From Candidatus Poribacteria bacterium (GTDB lineage: Bacteria > Poribacteria > WGA-4E > WGA-3G), in the NCBI GenBank assembly GCA_028818995.1, contig JAPPMR010000296.1, positions 1 through 16,775 of the forward strand: a DNA stretch of 16,775 nucleotides, read 5' to 3'. The notes under the pieces are model-generated. The model searched no databases. It was not told where the DNA came from and saw nothing but the letters and a program-made list of their open reading frames with translations. Shown here one piece after another: positions 6,861 to 14,758 of the stretch (within the stretch, counting starts at the first letter, position 1; each line of letters opens with the position of its first letter). Position numbers and translations under genes: made by a program.

Positions 6861-8009
6861 ATGAACTATGTTGATGGATTATTATCATCATTAACCCGTG
6901 TGAAAGATGCCCGGACTCTACGGACATCTTCGTGGGATACCACAGGACGTAACGATGATGCATGGAATATTGCGCCCGGTGAAACGCGCGTCCTTGCGGA
7001 TATTAAAGGCCCAGGATGTATCAATCACATCTGGATGACGCAGCCGAATGGGTATCGGAACGTGCTAATTCGGATGTTTTGGGACGATGAGGAGCATCCA
7101 AGTGTTTTATGTCCGTTAGGCGATTTTTTTGGTCTTGGAAACGAAATCGTGAACTCTTACGATTCAATTCCATTTTCTGCATCTACACACAGCAACAATC
7201 AATTTAATTCAGGGTGCGCGCTCAACTGTTACTTACAGATGCCGTTTAACCGTGCTGCCCGTATTGAACTTGTCAACGAAGGGGACACATCCCACCGCCA
7301 ATACTTTTATGTTGATTATGAACTTTATCCCACACCACACGGTGAGGATATAGCCTATTTTCACGCGCAATTTCATCGCGAAAATCCTTGTGATGGATGG
7401 GGACATGAAATCAAAGTTAACACAGCGGAAGCAAATATCATAAATGCTGAACGTCTTGCGTGGGATAATAACTATCTGATTCTATCCGCAGAAGGTAAGG
7501 GACACTATATCGGTTGTAACCTTTCTGTAAGTAACTTTCAAGGCACGTGGTGGGGTGAAGGCGATGATATGATATGGATTGATGGCTACAAATGGCCTCC
7601 TGACTTGCACGGCACTGGGTCAGAAGATTATCTCAATCAAGCGTGGGGTATGCAACAAAATGCTTATGCACATAACGGTTCATCTATTCACGAAAACAAT
7701 ACCAACGGTTATCAGACATCCTATGTTTTTCATTTAGAAAATCCTATCCGTTTTGAGAAAGAGATTCGGGTGACAATTGAACACGGGCACGGCAACCATC
7801 TGAGTAATGAGACATCCTCTGTTGCATACTGGTATCAGATGGAGCCGCATAAACCGTTTGGTGTGTTACCCGTTGAACAGCGAAGACCTGTGCTAAGAGA
7901 TGAAGATGGGAATTGGATCATTAACGAGACAAACCAAACGCCATCATCTGACCTTGTTCTCAACGATGAAATGAAACAGAAAAAACAACAATGGCAAGAA
8001 AAACAATAG
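6861..8009 (+). CDS. DUF2961 (GH172-type) glycoside hydrolase-like protein
   Basis: This 382-residue protein belongs to DUF2961, the family that became GH172 after members were shown to act on difructose dianhydride or arabinofuranosides. The N-terminus carries RTSSWDTTGRNDD near 21-33. The core shows PLGDFFG near 85-91, FNSGCALNCYLQMPF near 115-129, WWGEGDDMIWIDG near 230-242 and the hallmark GTGSEDY at 251-257. E233 and E255 lie 22 residues apart, close to the spacing I recall for the two catalytic glutamates of the Bifidobacterium enzyme (E270 and E291), so they are the natural nucleophile and acid/base candidates. A further beta-rich segment with TIEHGHGN near 305-312 completes the double jelly-roll. 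No signal peptide is seen, so it probably acts on an imported oligosaccharide. The ATG follows AAAAGGAAA. A very large gene begins 39 nt downstream, so they are likely one operon. The substrate cannot be assigned. Confidence 0.88.
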   Translation: MNYVDGLLSSLTRVKDARTLRTSSWDTTGRNDDAWNIAPGETRVLADIKGPGCINHIWMTQPNGYRNVLIRMFWDDEEHPSVLCPLGDFFGLGNEIVNSYDSIPFSASTHSNNQFNSGCALNCYLQMPFNRAARIELVNEGDTSHRQYFYVDYELYPTPHGEDIAYFHAQFHRENPCDGWGHEIKVNTAEANIINAERLAWDNNYLILSAEGKGHYIGCNLSVSNFQGTWWGEGDDMIWIDGYKWPPDLHGTGSEDYLNQAWGMQQNAYAHNGSSIHENNTNGYQTSYVFHLENPIRFEKEIRVTIEHGHGNHLSNETSSVAYWYQMEPHKPFGVLPVEQRRPVLRDEDGNWIINETNQTPSSDLVLNDEMKQKKQQWQEKQ

Positions 8010-8048
8010 ATATAAATTTCTGCCTAAATAGACCAGAGGAGATATAAA

Positions 8049-11000
8049 ATGCTGACGTTTTTCCAACATTTTCTCATCGGAAAAATGGAAGAAGAGACAC
8101 AAGATGACGAGGAGGTAGTTGATCAAGAACAACCGGAGTCTGAAGATCCCAACGAAACTCCTACTATTAATTTGCTTGAACTTGTTGATGAGAATGCTGA
8201 ATCGGAAACTTCCAATGATGCGCAGTCGGAATCTGATTCGGATGCTCCGTCAGAGGATACAGAAACACCTCACCCTGAAGAAACACCGGAAACTGCTGAA
8301 GCGCAAGATGTGGATGTAGAAGCTGAGATAGAAGAAACACCTGAACCTCAAGAAACATCTGAAAATGAAGAGATGCCAGAAGTTGAGGTGATGTCTGAAA
8401 CCGAAGATATATCTGAGACAGATAATACATCCGAGTCTGAAGGGACACCACCTGAAGTTGAAGTAATGTCTGAGACCGAAGAAGTATCTGAAGTTGATGA
8501 AACATCTACAACTGAAGAAACAGAAGGCACATCTGAAACTGAAGAAACGCCAGAGGAAGAGACGACACTTGAAATAGATGTAGAAGAAGAACCTCTCCCA
8601 AGCGAACCGCAAATCCCTTATTCTCTTGGTGAAAGCGAGGAATTATACGACTTCGTTGCGATGTTTGAGGAAAGCCAGCATTCCGGTGCCGAACACATAT
8701 CAGCAAGTATGGCAGATTCCGCGGGCGGTGTTACTAAACCTGCCCTTTTTGAACATCCATCGCCGACCGATTCTGCACGAATTGTTTATGAATTAGAGTT
8801 GCCTTCGGTTGAAGAAAGCGAGGCACTTTTTCTTTATTTCAATATTGGCCTCCGAGATGGTGTCGTATTTGATGATCCACAAAAACAACCCGGAGGTGTT
8901 AAATTTTCTATTGAGGTTTCTGGTGAACAGTGTTTCGAATCTGTTTCAACAGAATGCCATTGGACTCAAAACGGTGTCGACTTAACCCGCTACGCAGGCG
9001 AAAAAGTGGAACTTGTCTTCGTCACGCAATGTAATGTTGAGGGTAATAGCAGCTTCGCATGGGCATTATGGGGAAATCCGAAACTTCTCAAACTTACCCG
9101 AACTGAAGAGAGGACTGAAGACCAACAGGTGCCACCTTCAGAAATACAGTGTGGACTTGCGTTTGCGAAATTGCCAGAAAATCACACAGCTCTGTTTGAA
9201 TTCAATCGTGACGATTGGACATCTGCACATGAGATCGCGTCTGAAATTCATAATCAATTAGAAATTGAACCGATTGACTTGACACTTTATGCTGCACAAC
9301 CGAAATTAGAAATCGTAAGTGTGGGCCCCACAGCGGCGATCGTTAGCGCAGGAGAAGCGTTTGAGATTCAATGTGCGATCAGAAATGTTGGTGCGGGACC
9401 ACTCGGAAAGGACAGCAGGACGCGACTTAGTATCAGTGATATTAAATTACGCCGTGGACGATCCACACATAATGTGAAAACACTTGCGCCTGGTGAAACA
9501 TCTACTTATGTATGGTACGCGCGTAGTTTCCCACGTCCGAATACGATTAATTTTAGCGTCTCGCTCAAATCTCGTCATATTGAAGGCACATCAAAGATGG
9601 AGGGTGTCGTTCATGTCCGCTCCGCGCTGCCGAAGTTTGAAACACAGATTGTTCCAGAACTCCATACCTATATGCACGAAGAACATGTAATATTGGGAAA
9701 TAAGAACCTTCGTGTCGTTCTCGTCCATAGCGGGGAACAATCCCAATCGAAGAAACGAAAATCCAGAAAAAATTCACAAGAAAAAATCGAGAGAGGTTTT
9801 GAATATTATGCAATTTTCGTGGCAAAAGGAAGTGCCTATCAACAAGTAGCGACCTCCAAAATGATTGCTGAGGCAACCTATCTTTCTGGTGATAAGGTTC
9901 AAAACATCAAATTTATTCCGAACGATGTTCAACTTGCTGGAAACAGTCTGGGAGAATCTATCGTTCGCATAACAGGTAAACACAAGGATTCTGATGGTGT
10001 TACATGGACGCTTCAGTTACAGCTGATCCTTACTGAAGATGCAAAACACATCAAAACAATATGCCATTTAACAGTTGATGGGGAACGTGAACTTCTTGCT
10101 TTCCGAGGTGCTGAAATTTACGCTGGACACAAGAGTACTCGCGAAAAGAAAACTGCAGCACTGTTTCCCGGTCTCGAATTCCTTGAAGGTGATGAACCTT
10201 CTTCAAACACTCGTGATGCTGCGCCACCGCTCAACAACCGACTGGTTCCACATCCATATAAGATCACCGTTCCAGTGATGGCAGTTGAGATACAGAAATC
10301 GGTTGTCGGTATTGCTTGGAATCCGTTGCATAGTTGGGATGGAAACGCACAGAATGTTTCTGCTGTGTTCGCTTCACCCAATTGGCATCACCAAGAGCGA
10401 AATCATCTTATGGGGCTTTTTGTCCCGACCGTGCCGGAATGGGTAGAGGAAAATTCACTCATTGCTCAGACATCTTACCGACTAACGCCGGAACAACCTA
10501 TCACAATTGATTGTCAAATTATTGCGGACGGAAACGCCTCTATCTTAGATGCGATTTCGCATTGGACATCCGCGTACGGCACACCTGAACCACTTGAGCC
10601 TCCTCGCAATGACGAAGAAGAGGTCTTACTCTCACGACACGGTTTCATGCATACTGTCTGGGACGAAGAGACAAGGCAATCCAGGCACTGCGTCGATTGG
10701 GCTTCCCATAATGAACCCGGATTTGCTACTTTACTATGGTACGATTACCTTGTGACAAAATCTGAAGATGTTAAAGAACGAGTCAAAGAGATCGCAGAAA
10801 AAACGATAGCGGATACTGATGCGGGTGGTTTGGCAGCACGAGGATCATGCCACATATTAAGCGGAGAGTTTCCATTCTATTACGGACATTTAGATGCTGC
10901 GTTGGGATACTATGAAGCTGAAGTGCAACCCATACTTGAATCTCAAGCAGAGGATGGCAGTTGGGGTTTTCAACCGACATCTGAAAAAACGGAGAACCTT

Positions 11001-11987
11001 GGGAAAGCTGGTGATGTCGTTCTTGGCACGTGTGCATCAAACGCGTTGAAACTCTTGAAAAATGCACGTATTACCGGCAACAAAACCTCACTTGAAGCAG
11101 GTAAAAAAGCGCTTTCATTTATGGATCGTTTTTCGGTGCCACGCGGTGCACAAGCGTGGGAATGTCCACTGTATGAACCGGATATCCTTGCTGCAGCACA
11201 TGCAATCGGTGCTTATGTGGAAGCACATGAAATCACTGGTAATAAATCGTATTTGAAACGTGCAGAATATTGGGCAACAACAGGACTACCATTCCTATAT
11301 CACTGGCATCTTCCTGACCGACCCGGCATGCAGTTTGCTTCCATACCGGTTTTTGGAACGACCTTTTATACGCATTCTTGGCTTGGTGTGCCGGTACAGT
11401 GGAATGGTCTGGTGTATGCCTACTATTTGCAGCGGCTAAACCAACATACGCGAGATGAAGAGTGGCGTAAGGTGGCTGAAGGCATAACGATAAGTGCCAT
11501 GTATCAGCAGTGGACAGATGGTGAACTGAAAGGCACATATCCTGATGGATTCTACGGGTTTTGCACTGAAGGTAAAGGTCCGCACCTCAATCCTGAAGAT
11601 ATTATGGTTAATGTCTATACACTCCGTGGACTTGATCCGGGCGTTAAGACAGCAGTCTCAGGTTCAATCCATTTAAGTTCTGGTGCAACTCCCGAAGTCT
11701 TTACCGTCTCCCGAAATGGTCAAATAAAGTGGACACTTAACTATGCGGAAAACGAAATAAGCCATACACTGATTACCGGTTGCGAACACGTCCCATCCCT
11801 CATCCGCGCACAGAGAGCAGAAAGTGATGATGAAACGGATGATTCTGCATTTGATGTGCCTCAGGTCGATTCTCTTGAAGATGTCACATCCGGATGGCGT
11901 TACATCCAAGAAAGGGACGCTATCCTGATAAAACAGGTCCACATTACTGCAGAAATGCAGTTTCAACTTCTTAAAGAGGTTGAATAA
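8049..11987 (+). CDS. Large multidomain protein: acidic low-complexity N-terminus, beta-sandwiches and alpha/alpha-toroid
   Basis: This 1312-residue protein has no name I recognise. After 13 hydrophobic or basic residues, positions 14 to about 200 are a Glu/Thr/Ser/Pro-rich, strongly acidic disordered stretch with repeats such as EVEVMSETE (twice). Residues ~200-350 look like a jelly-roll binding domain. Residues ~416-530 resemble a CARDB/Ig-type domain (IRNVGAGPLG, LAPGETSTY). Residues ~530-840 look like a large beta super-sandwich. Residues ~860-1195 show repeated amphipathic helices with aromatic, Gly-rich turns (DGSWGF, ITGNKSYLKRAEYWATTG, AYYLQRLN), as in six-hairpin glycosidase or squalene-cyclase-like toroids. 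A beta-rich tail follows. Such an order occurs in polysaccharide-active enzymes, but I cannot identify catalytic residues. No convincing secretion signal is visible. GAGGAG precedes the ATG 39 nt after the GH172 gene, so a joint role in glycan breakdown is inferred. Confidence 0.72.
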   Translation: MLTFFQHFLIGKMEEETQDDEEVVDQEQPESEDPNETPTINLLELVDENAESETSNDAQSESDSDAPSEDTETPHPEETPETAEAQDVDVEAEIEETPEPQETSENEEMPEVEVMSETEDISETDNTSESEGTPPEVEVMSETEEVSEVDETSTTEETEGTSETEETPEEETTLEIDVEEEPLPSEPQIPYSLGESEELYDFVAMFEESQHSGAEHISASMADSAGGVTKPALFEHPSPTDSARIVYELELPSVEESEALFLYFNIGLRDGVVFDDPQKQPGGVKFSIEVSGEQCFESVSTECHWTQNGVDLTRYAGEKVELVFVTQCNVEGNSSFAWALWGNPKLLKLTRTEERTEDQQVPPSEIQCGLAFAKLPENHTALFEFNRDDWTSAHEIASEIHNQLEIEPIDLTLYAAQPKLEIVSVGPTAAIVSAGEAFEIQCAIRNVGAGPLGKDSRTRLSISDIKLRRGRSTHNVKTLAPGETSTYVWYARSFPRPNTINFSVSLKSRHIEGTSKMEGVVHVRSALPKFETQIVPELHTYMHEEHVILGNKNLRVVLVHSGEQSQSKKRKSRKNSQEKIERGFEYYAIFVAKGSAYQQVATSKMIAEATYLSGDKVQNIKFIPNDVQLAGNSLGESIVRITGKHKDSDGVTWTLQLQLILTEDAKHIKTICHLTVDGERELLAFRGAEIYAGHKSTREKKTAALFPGLEFLEGDEPSSNTRDAAPPLNNRLVPHPYKITVPVMAVEIQKSVVGIAWNPLHSWDGNAQNVSAVFASPNWHHQERNHLMGLFVPTVPEWVEENSLIAQTSYRLTPEQPITIDCQIIADGNASILDAISHWTSAYGTPEPLEPPRNDEEEVLLSRHGFMHTVWDEETRQSRHCVDWASHNEPGFATLLWYDYLVTKSEDVKERVKEIAEKTIADTDAGGLAARGSCHILSGEFPFYYGHLDAALGYYEAEVQPILESQAEDGSWGFQPTSEKTENLGKAGDVVLGTCASNALKLLKNARITGNKTSLEAGKKALSFMDRFSVPRGAQAWECPLYEPDILAAAHAIGAYVEAHEITGNKSYLKRAEYWATTGLPFLYHWHLPDRPGMQFASIPVFGTTFYTHSWLGVPVQWNGLVYAYYLQRLNQHTRDEEWRKVAEGITISAMYQQWTDGELKGTYPDGFYGFCTEGKGPHLNPEDIMVNVYTLRGLDPGVKTAVSGSIHLSSGATPEVFTVSRNGQIKWTLNYAENEISHTLITGCEHVPSLIRAQRAESDDETDDSAFDVPQVDSLEDVTSGWRYIQERDAILIKQVHITAEMQFQLLKEVE

Positions 11988-12059
11988 ATTATCTAAATTC
12001 TGTAAAGTGTCTAAAGTTGTATAAATTTAGAATGTAAACGAAAGTCACCGTTTTTAATA

Positions 12060-12094
12060 ATTTACAAACTTTTGTAAATAGGACATATTTGTCC
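12060..12094. promoter_or_regulatory. Two small dyads upstream of the DUF350 gene
   Basis: A near-perfect palindrome at 12060-12079 (ATTTACAAA, 2-nt centre, TTTGTAAAT) is followed by a 5-bp hairpin at 12081-12094 (GGACA/TGTCC), directly before the AGGAGG ribosome site at 12098-12104. They could be an operator or a leader structure affecting initiation. The surrounding AT-richness makes chance possible. Confidence 0.3.
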
Positions 12095-12107
12095 AATAGG
12101 AGGAACC

Positions 12108-12446
12108 ATGAAAGCGCAAAAAATTGTATCCGCAACATTCTGCTTAGTTATGGTATCACTGTGTGTCTTTGCTATATTTTCAACAACTGTTTGGGCACAA
12201 GATGATGCTGCCGCAGAAGAACCTGCACTGTTTGAATGGAAAGGTATTGCACGAGATATTATTTTAGTGGCAATCTTTAGTATTGTTGGCTTAATCATTT
12301 TAATGGTTGGGTATAAGGTCTTTGATATGGCAACACCGTATGACCTCAACCGACAGATTGCTGAAGAGAACAACACAGCTGCAGGTGTTGCAGTTGCAGG
12401 TGTCATTATCTCACTTGGTATTATCGTCATGGCTGCTATGGGGTAA
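12108..12446 (+). CDS. DUF350 family membrane protein, single-repeat form
   Basis: This 112-residue inner-membrane protein has an apparent signal peptide (residues ~1-30, cleavage near VWA-QDD), an acidic linker, and two transmembrane helices (about 47-67 and 92-111). Between them is the DUF350 signature: a KVFD-x-ATPYDL loop followed by QIAEENNTAAGVAVAGVI. Usual DUF350 proteins (YjfL-like, about 130 residues) have two copies of this two-helix unit; here only one copy is present, preceded by a cleavable signal. The function of the family is not known to me. A strong AGGAGG lies 3-4 nt before the ATG. It stands alone between the glycan operon and a PhyH gene, with hairpins on both sides. Confidence 0.8.
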   Translation: MKAQKIVSATFCLVMVSLCVFAIFSTTVWAQDDAAAEEPALFEWKGIARDIILVAIFSIVGLIILMVGYKVFDMATPYDLNRQIAEENNTAAGVAVAGVIISLGIIVMAAMG

Positions 12447-12473
12447 CCTATCCGTTAACGTTATAAAAGATAT

Positions 12474-12533
12474 ACTCATAATTTTGGTTATGAGTTAACA
12501 ATCATGTTTAGGCGGAGTTTTGACTCCGCCTAA
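12474..12533. terminator. Two consecutive hairpins between DUF350 and PhyH genes
   Basis: Stem 1 is ACTCATAA at 12474-12481 with TTATGAGT at 12488-12495. Stem 2 is an 11-bp GC-rich hairpin at 12508-12518 with 12523-12533 and a TTTG loop. Neither is followed by a T tract, so intrinsic termination is uncertain. Stem 2 lies 22 nt before the PhyH start and might instead be a transcript-stabilising or attenuating structure. Confidence 0.4.
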
Positions 12534-12555
12534 TTCGGATTAGTAGAGGTATCTT

Positions 12556-13365
12556 ATGTCTGAGACGCTTTATTGGTCGGAGCAGGATGTCAGTCCAGAA
12601 CAAATTCAGGAATGGGTAGAAACTTTCCACCGTGACGGTTGCTTATTCCTTCAAGACGTGTTGACCCCTGATCACTGTGCGGAACTTCGGCAAGATTTGG
12701 AGTGGGCACTTGAAAACGATCCGAACGGTTTGAACGGTGGAAGTCCAGCAGGGAACATGCACTTGAGCCATCGGATGTTTGAACACAGCAAGGCAAATCT
12801 CCGATTATTCGATCTTGAGCCTATTGTCTCCTTTGCTGAAGCACTTGTCGCGGCAAACTGCCATGTCATACACAACAATTCATTCCAGACCTTTCCAGGA
12901 GGCGGAATCACATCTTGGCACCAAGACGATGCCCCCCACTATCTCGTCACGGAGGGCGAACCGCCAAAAAACGTAAAACTCCCTGTCCTGCTTTTTACCG
13001 CTAACTACTACCTCACGGATGTCACAGAGATTGAATATGGTGGAACAGAGGTCGTTCCCGGTTCACATCTTTTCGGTGCATCACCTCCGAATCCGATAGA
13101 AGGTACGGAGTGGGAAGATAAGGTCCAATACAATCTCGGCAAAGCAGGAAGTGTCATTATGTTCAACAATCAGGTATGGCATCGGGGTGGTCCAAATCAA
13201 ACCGAACGTATCCGATATATCACGCAGGTGACCTACGCGCGCCGACTGGTAGGGCATAAATTCTATCCGTTCATGAATTATAATATGCCAGAATCGGTCT
13301 ATCGGGACGCAAATCCGCGGCTACGGCGATTGTTAGGATTTCTCAATCATGGTGCTTACGGCTAA
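12556..13365 (+). CDS. Phytanoyl-CoA dioxygenase (PhyH) family Fe(II)/2-oxoglutarate oxygenase
   Basis: This 269-residue non-heme iron oxygenase of the PhyH family couples 2-oxoglutarate and O2 to hydroxylation of an unknown substrate. The facial triad is visible: H122 and D124 in WHQDD, and H209 in the VWHRGG motif. R218 or R220 shortly after is the probable 2-oxoglutarate salt-bridge residue. GTEVVPGSH near 163-171 is the usual family loop, and the N-terminal FHRDGCLFLQDVLTPDHC (24-41) is the standard opening. The length is normal and the gene appears intact. The ATG at 12556 has a moderate AGAGGT site. Family members act on lipids, amino acids and natural products, so the substrate is open. 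A broken relative lies at 16483-16755 on the other strand. Confidence 0.92.
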   Translation: MSETLYWSEQDVSPEQIQEWVETFHRDGCLFLQDVLTPDHCAELRQDLEWALENDPNGLNGGSPAGNMHLSHRMFEHSKANLRLFDLEPIVSFAEALVAANCHVIHNNSFQTFPGGGITSWHQDDAPHYLVTEGEPPKNVKLPVLLFTANYYLTDVTEIEYGGTEVVPGSHLFGASPPNPIEGTEWEDKVQYNLGKAGSVIMFNNQVWHRGGPNQTERIRYITQVTYARRLVGHKFYPFMNYNMPESVYRDANPRLRRLLGFLNHGAYG

Positions 13366-13431
13366 ACACACTTGTGTTGTTATATTTACTTTTCATAGAA
13401 AAAATTTTGTCATTATAGGAAAAAAATGTTA

Positions 13432-13551
13432 TATAGTAAAGTCCATAATTATTTACACACTTTTGCGCTTGTCTAACTACCCCTCGCTTGCGGGGGGATA
13501 AAGGGGGGTAGCCGTCATTCATGTGTAAACTTAATTATGGATTCCACTATA
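13432..13551. mobile_element. MITE-like element, 120 bp, with imperfect terminal inverted repeats
   Basis: Ends 13432-13459 and 13522-13551 are inverted copies: TATAGT, then CCATAATTA, then TTTACACA in both, with a few mismatches and a 2-nt gap. The interior contains a GC-rich hairpin region (CTACCCC at 13477-13483 pairs with GGGGTAG at 13505-13511, with competing inner pairing). There is no coding capacity. TA-rich tips resemble IS630/Tc1-mariner-type non-autonomous elements, but that class assignment is inferred. It occupies much of the 280-bp gap before the ParA-like gene. Confidence 0.65.
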
Positions 13552-13553
13552 AT
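13524..13553 (+). promoter_or_regulatory. Possible outward promoter at the right end of the MITE
   Basis: A perfect TATAAT lies at 13548-13553, spanning the junction of the element and flanking DNA and pointing at the ParA-like gene 92 nt away. The -35 candidate TGTAAA at 13524-13529 (18-nt spacer) matches only 3 of 6 positions, so activity is uncertain. Confidence 0.3.
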
Positions 13554-13630
13554 ATCATGGAGAGTTTCTTCAGGTTCTACCTGCGTCACTATATCATAAA
13601 GGTTTTCATAGTAATATCTTGCACATTGGA

Positions 13631-13636
13631 AAGGAG
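13631..13636 (+). promoter_or_regulatory. Shine-Dalgarno site that fixes the ParA-like start
   Basis: AAGGAG sits 9 nt before the ATG at 13646. A longer in-frame TTG start at 13619 lies upstream of this site and would add residues before the canonical MKSIAVFNNKGG start, so it is rejected. Confidence 0.75.
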
Positions 13637-13645
13637 AAAACAGAC

Positions 13646-14758
13646 ATGAAGTCAATTGCTGTATTCAACAATAAAGGGGGTGTCGGTAAAACAACTTTGA
13701 CTTATCATCTTGGGTACGCGCTCGCTGAGTTGGGCTATAAAACGCTTCTTGTTGATTTAGACCCGCAATCAAATCTAACACTGTTTGGCTTGGATCCAGA
13801 GCAATTACACAATATCTGGCAGATTGAGGAAGTATTTATAGATGATTTTGTTCAAGCACGTGATGAAAATTCTCCATTAGAATTTAAAAATATCGCGAGT
13901 GATGTACGTTCTGTCCATTTTCTTTTAAAACCGACTGAAGATGGAACAGATGCACCAGAGGTCTTTTCAGAATCTCTCAAGTTACACTGTAACCTGGGAA
14001 TGATTCCGGGTAGACTTTCAATACATACTTATGAAGATAAAATTGCGAGCCGATGGAACGATGTTTATGGTGGAGACCCATTAGCAATCCGGACCGTAAC
14101 ACAAATACGAAGTTTCTGTGAAGTGTACGCCAAAAATCATTCCTATGACTATGTTGTAATTGACACATCACCAAGTCTTGGGATACTTAATAAAGTTATC
14201 ATATCAACTGTAGATGGCTTTCTCATTCCTTGTATGCCAGATATGTTTTCTCTTTATGGTATACAGAATATTGGCAAATCCCTTAAAGATTGGAAGCGTG
14301 ATTTTGATACGATCTTTCACCTACTCTCCGATGCAAAGTTAAGCCATTTTCCTGAGAAGTTTGTTAGTTTTTTGGGTTTCACAATTTTTAATGCTAGAAA
14401 ATACACCGGAAGAAGTGAATGGGATTTATCCAAGGCACATCACAACTACGCCAAGCAGATTCCTGCGACAATTCGAAAACATATTGACCCTGACCATAGG
14501 AAACACCTAACTGAAGTGCAGTTAGAAACGCCTATCGGTGAAATGGCCGTTATGCACTCCTTTTCAACACTTCCGAATATGGCTCAAAAATATAGAACAC
14601 CTATGTGGAAAGTTCCAAGTTGTGACAACTTGGAGGTAGGTGATAAGAGCACTATTTTGGGCAATAGTCAACGATTTAAAAACACTCAAACGGAGTTCCA
14701 TATTTTCGCCAAAGACCTCTTGACGCGTCTTGATCAACTGGGGGTCAATGATGGTTGA
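13646..14758 (+). CDS. ParA/MinD-type P-loop ATPase
   Basis: This 370-residue ParA-superfamily ATPase has the deviant Walker A NNKGGVGKTT at 8-17 (signature lysine K10, phosphate-binding K15). Walker A' is VDLDPQSN at 36-43, and Walker B YVVIDTSPS runs 169-177 (D173). It is longer than a minimal ParA (about 250-270 residues). An insert around 60-115 and a distinctive C-terminal ~130 residues rich in basic and aromatic residues might carry specificity. No ParB gene is adjacent and no parS-like repeats are seen. Instead its 3' end overlaps a RelA/SpoT-domain gene by 8-11 nt, so the two are translated together. This argues against ordinary chromosome or plasmid partition and for a regulatory or stress-linked two-component cassette. 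ParA ATPases typically dimerise on ATP and position cargo on the nucleoid or membrane; here the cargo may be the synthetase (inference). Confidence 0.85.
   Translation: MKSIAVFNNKGGVGKTTLTYHLGYALAELGYKTLLVDLDPQSNLTLFGLDPEQLHNIWQIEEVFIDDFVQARDENSPLEFKNIASDVRSVHFLLKPTEDGTDAPEVFSESLKLHCNLGMIPGRLSIHTYEDKIASRWNDVYGGDPLAIRTVTQIRSFCEVYAKNHSYDYVVIDTSPSLGILNKVIISTVDGFLIPCMPDMFSLYGIQNIGKSLKDWKRDFDTIFHLLSDAKLSHFPEKFVSFLGFTIFNARKYTGRSEWDLSKAHHNYAKQIPATIRKHIDPDHRKHLTEVQLETPIGEMAVMHSFSTLPNMAQKYRTPMWKVPSCDNLEVGDKSTILGNSQRFKNTQTEFHIFAKDLLTRLDQLGVNDG

Noticed and set aside
8167..8612. Several overlapping minus-strand open frames opposite the acidic leader
   Set aside because: They arise from the low-complexity Glu/Thr/Ser codons on the plus strand; their translations are biased and unlike real proteins.
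9565..9983. Minus-strand open frames inside the 1312-residue gene
   Set aside because: They lie wholly within a long gene in a strong coding frame, with no ribosome sites or recognisable motifs.
11988..12060. Terminator after the 1312-residue gene
   Set aside because: TCTAAATT and AATTTAGA near 11992 and 12023 can pair, but the loop is long, the stem is AT-only and no T tract follows; too weak to call.
13619..13645. Longer TTG start for the ParA-like ATPase
   Set aside because: The Shine-Dalgarno at 13631-13636 serves the ATG at 13646, which gives the standard ParA N-terminus.
13366..13645. CRISPR or parS-like repeat array near the ParA gene
   Set aside because: Only one inverted-repeat element is present; there are no regularly spaced direct repeats and no short conserved palindromes in series.
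13646..14758. Plasmid partition locus or replication origin
   Set aside because: No ParB, replication initiator, iterons or parS sites are visible; the partner gene is a RelA/SpoT-domain protein.
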